NCBI GenBank assembly: GCA_963920665.1
Contig: OY987273.1
Coordinates: 14,634,501 to 14,698,500 of the forward strand
DNA from: Straminergon stramineum
Lineage: Eukaryota > Streptophyta > Bryopsida > Hypnales > Calliergonaceae
Direction: 5' to 3'
DNA length: 64,000 nt
Positions 61,241-64,000 of the stretch are shown piece by piece. The notes under the pieces are model-generated. The model saw nothing but the letters and a program-made list of their open reading frames with translations. It was not told the origin of the DNA and made no database searches. The stretch's first letter is position 1. Every line of letters begins with the position of its first letter. The translations under genes were made by a program, and so were the position numbers.

Positions 61241-64000
61241 ATTCATAAGCATGAAATAATCTTTGCACATCAAAAAAATTTGGGTTATTTCAAAATTAGA
61301 AAAGTAGTTGGCTCCATGTTGTTTTTATCACAATTTCCAATGGGCATGCCAAAGAACATTCTTGTTCTTCAATTGGGAGTGCTAAATTTGTCGTCATAGA
61401 CATGAATTTAGTATGCAATTTTGTTAAGCCTAGTAGCAAGAGTAATTGGTTTGAAGGGGACCAATGTGGCACAAAAAATGAGAAATTGAATGATGGTGTG
61501 TATGCAAAATTTTGCCATATCACTCATTGCATGGTAGCACATATGAAACTCATTGTCCGATGATTGTGAATGTTACCTTCAAGTGACAATGACAATGACT
61601 GTAACATACATTTCAAAGGATGTGGCTTATTATTTCCACTTTTCTAGTCTTTCATTTTCATGAAATCAATCCAATGTTCTCAATGGTTACACACATGTCA
61701 AATAGACAAAGTTAGTCGTACTTGTACTTTCCAAGGCCTTAGATCCTTTTGAGAATGTTTAATTAACTATTTTTAATAAATATAGAATTTCATTTTTAGG
61801 GTCATATTACCAAATATATTTTGAATAAAACAAATTCCATGTTTCCATAAATCTTTCTTGTTCATAAAATTTAATTCATTCATTTGCATATGGATTAATA
61901 ATAATTCAATAGCATATGTAAATTGGAATATTCAAGTTATTGCAAATCATGAATTCTATTTCTTATTGACATTGTTCATTTTTTAAAAATATTTCCACAA
62001 GTTCCATGTTTGCACTATTGTTGAAATGGAAAGATATGTAGATTTCCTTTGATAATTTGCTTTCATACATTTGGTTATGATTAGTTGGTTTATTATAAAT
62101 TGATTTCTTTAAACTATAGAAAGTAGTTACTCTTCCAGTCAATGACAATGTTTAGTATACAAAAAGAGAACATGTTCTCATGCATTATAATTATTTAAAA
62201 TATTTGGAATTTATTTCTTCCTTTTTGCAAGATCTTTTGGTAATGTTGCACTTTAATGCCTTTCCAACTTTGGATCCTCCCAAGTGCAAAATAAATTTTA
62301 TTAATTTAATTCATTTTTTGACATTGTTATTTAATCATGAAATAACACAATTTAAATTTCGTCATGAGATATTTCATTACAAACTTTTTTTTGAAATACT
62401 TACATCAAACTTACACCGAATTCCTAATATAAAATTAGAATGTGGAGAAATAATGCAATGAAGTATTTGTTGTAGTGTTCAAAACCCATGTTTTAGGATT
62501 CAAAAATATAGTAACTACATGTATGACCATAGAATCTAACAACTTATAAGTGTTTTGAAGAACTAGCATTCACGATAAATTGAAGTTATGTTACATTATG
62601 AAAAAAGGTACATGGCATTTCCAAGGTAAATTGATGAAAAAAAATTCATCCTTTCCTGTACAGTTTAATTGTACAACCTACTTCACGAAAGACCAAGAAT
62701 GTGTAGCACATTCTAAAGAACATTGTACGGACCCAGCCAAATTTTAGTGTTGCACATGTCGGAGGATGCTAAGTAAATGCGTTGAATGTCAATCCAATTT
62801 TTTTTATTAATGAAGCACTCCACAAATATTTTATACAATAATACAAGGAAGAGAATGTTATATACCTAGACTAAACCTAAAAGAAATTAATTAATGATAT
62901 CGATTAATGGATGATTATAACCCCCCTATGAATCTTTATTTGTAGTGGGTAAAAGAGTTGGAACAAAAAGGAAAAACATTACAAGAAATGGATGGAAATA
63001 GAGGAAAATGTGGACAGAAGGACAAAAACTTAAGAGACCGGGAAATTGAATCCACAAAATTTACCCTCGACTATGGTGCTAAAATCATTGCATGTTGGCA
63101 CACTCGACCATGGTGCCATAATCACCCTCCACCATGGTGCCACCATAATTATTGTAGGGTTACATAATTATCATCTCCCATGGGGTTATAATCATTTTAG
63201 GATGGCATGCTTTAAATACGAGAATTCACCCATAATTATGAATACCACTTGTAAGTGATAATATGCGTTATGCACAATGTAAATGATAGGGCTTTTGGTT
63301 AGCTCATTGCAATTTCTTCTTGCATTAATGACTAATGGTTGCCCTAAACAAATAGTTATTGAATTAAAACTATTTGAAGACAACTAAATAATGTTGTATA
63401 ATTTGCAACATCCCCATACCACAAGTTCTATATCTCCATGAGATCTTAATTACATTTACAATATGTACATTTGTATGGATGGTTGTTGGGTCATGCATTT
63501 AGATTCCAATTCAATGTCTTTCATAAATTAGATACTTCCACTACAACAAAAGGGTCATTATATTTTTGTACTGATGTTATTAATTATGGAACACCTTAGT
63601 GTAAGTTCCATATTTCCCACAAATGACAAATATGAAAAATAATTTAAAGCTTTTCTGAAGCCCTATATTTTGTACAACCTATTTTTATACATTTCAATCT
63701 ACACAATACAACTTCTTTATATTGAGTCACTCTAAGAACAAGAATTCATTATTGTTATTCTTCCTTTACATTGCAAAATATTTGTTCAAGGTACGTAGTT
63801 CATATTGTAGGGTTTAATCCTAAATACTCTAAAAATATTTGCAGATCATTGGTACATTTATCCAATTACGTTTTTGTAACCCTATTTTCATAAGTCATGG
63901 AATTGGAATGAAAAAGGAATAAAGGATGGAAAAAATAAAGAAGAATTCTTCATATTTCAAGTATAGCACTTGAGTCCCTTTTCAACGAGAATCCAAAAAA
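61241..64000. other. AT-rich gene-free stretch at the right edge
   Basis: Only short, composition-driven frames. A degenerate tandem repeat at 63057-63185 is the only structure noticed. Confidence 0.55.
63057..63185. repeat. Degenerate tandem repeat around CTCGACCATGGTGC
   Basis: Three to four units: CCCTCGACTATGGTGCTAAA, ACTCGACCATGGTGCCATAA, CCTCCACCATGGTGCCACCA and a weaker ATCTCCCATGGGGTTATAAT. Spacing is about 25-45 bp. Confidence 0.6.

Noticed and set aside
1..64000. CRISPR arrays, bacterial operons, rRNA or tRNA genes
   Set aside because: No direct-repeat/spacer array with constant lengths, no ribosome-binding-site-spaced gene strings and no recognisable rRNA or cloverleaf sequence were seen. 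A tRNAscan and Infernal run would be needed to exclude small RNAs.

Overview
The window looks like nuclear DNA of a plant (land plant or close streptophyte relative) with a large, repeat-filled, AT-rich genome. The evidence is a plant-type Ty3/gypsy chromovirus with an initiator-Met-tRNA primer site, two CACTA-type miniature elements with 3-bp target duplications, an hAT transposase, GT-AG introns of about 80-120 nt, and a short (TTTAGGG)n tract. I cannot name the species. I see no clearly intact gene: every long coding region carries premature stops.

Layout. 0-2.7 kb holds a family of about 100-bp palindromic repeats and a CACTA mini-element. 2.7-17.0 kb (+) is a broken, intron-containing gene that I read as a ParB-like domain followed by a beta-class amino-methyltransferase-like domain. 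One intron of about 10.7 kb contains a coiled-coil-protein element (copy C, minus strand) and a whole 8.1-kb chromovirus (minus strand). A CACTA mini-element sits in the last exon. 17-25.9 kb is AT-rich with no genes. 25.9-29.1 kb (-) is a second, distantly similar ParB/methyltransferase-like gene. It is head-to-head with an hAT transposase (29.4-31.8 kb, +), followed by an unrecognised minus-strand coding region (32.2-33.8 kb). 38.7-42.0 and 52.8-56.1 kb are two copies (A, B) of the coiled-coil-protein element. 46.9-50.1 kb (+) and 56.6-59.5 kb (-) are two diverged DUF7869-like, transposase-like genes. The rest is AT-rich spacer with small repeats.

The unifying observation is the mode of decay. 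Most of the long coding regions stay in one reading frame for 2-4.6 kb with few or no indels, yet carry up to about 13 premature stops. Wherever a homologous copy or a family pattern allows comparison, nearly all look like Gln, Arg or Trp codons changed by C-to-T on one strand or the other. TAG opposite CAA/CAG at the same site in copies A and B, and CAA where splice acceptors should read CAG, point to deamination of methylated CHG/CG sites. This suggests long-term silencing by DNA methylation rather than decay by indels.

Limits: domain calls rest on motif recognition by eye. The methyltransferase and DUF7869 assignments need profile searches.
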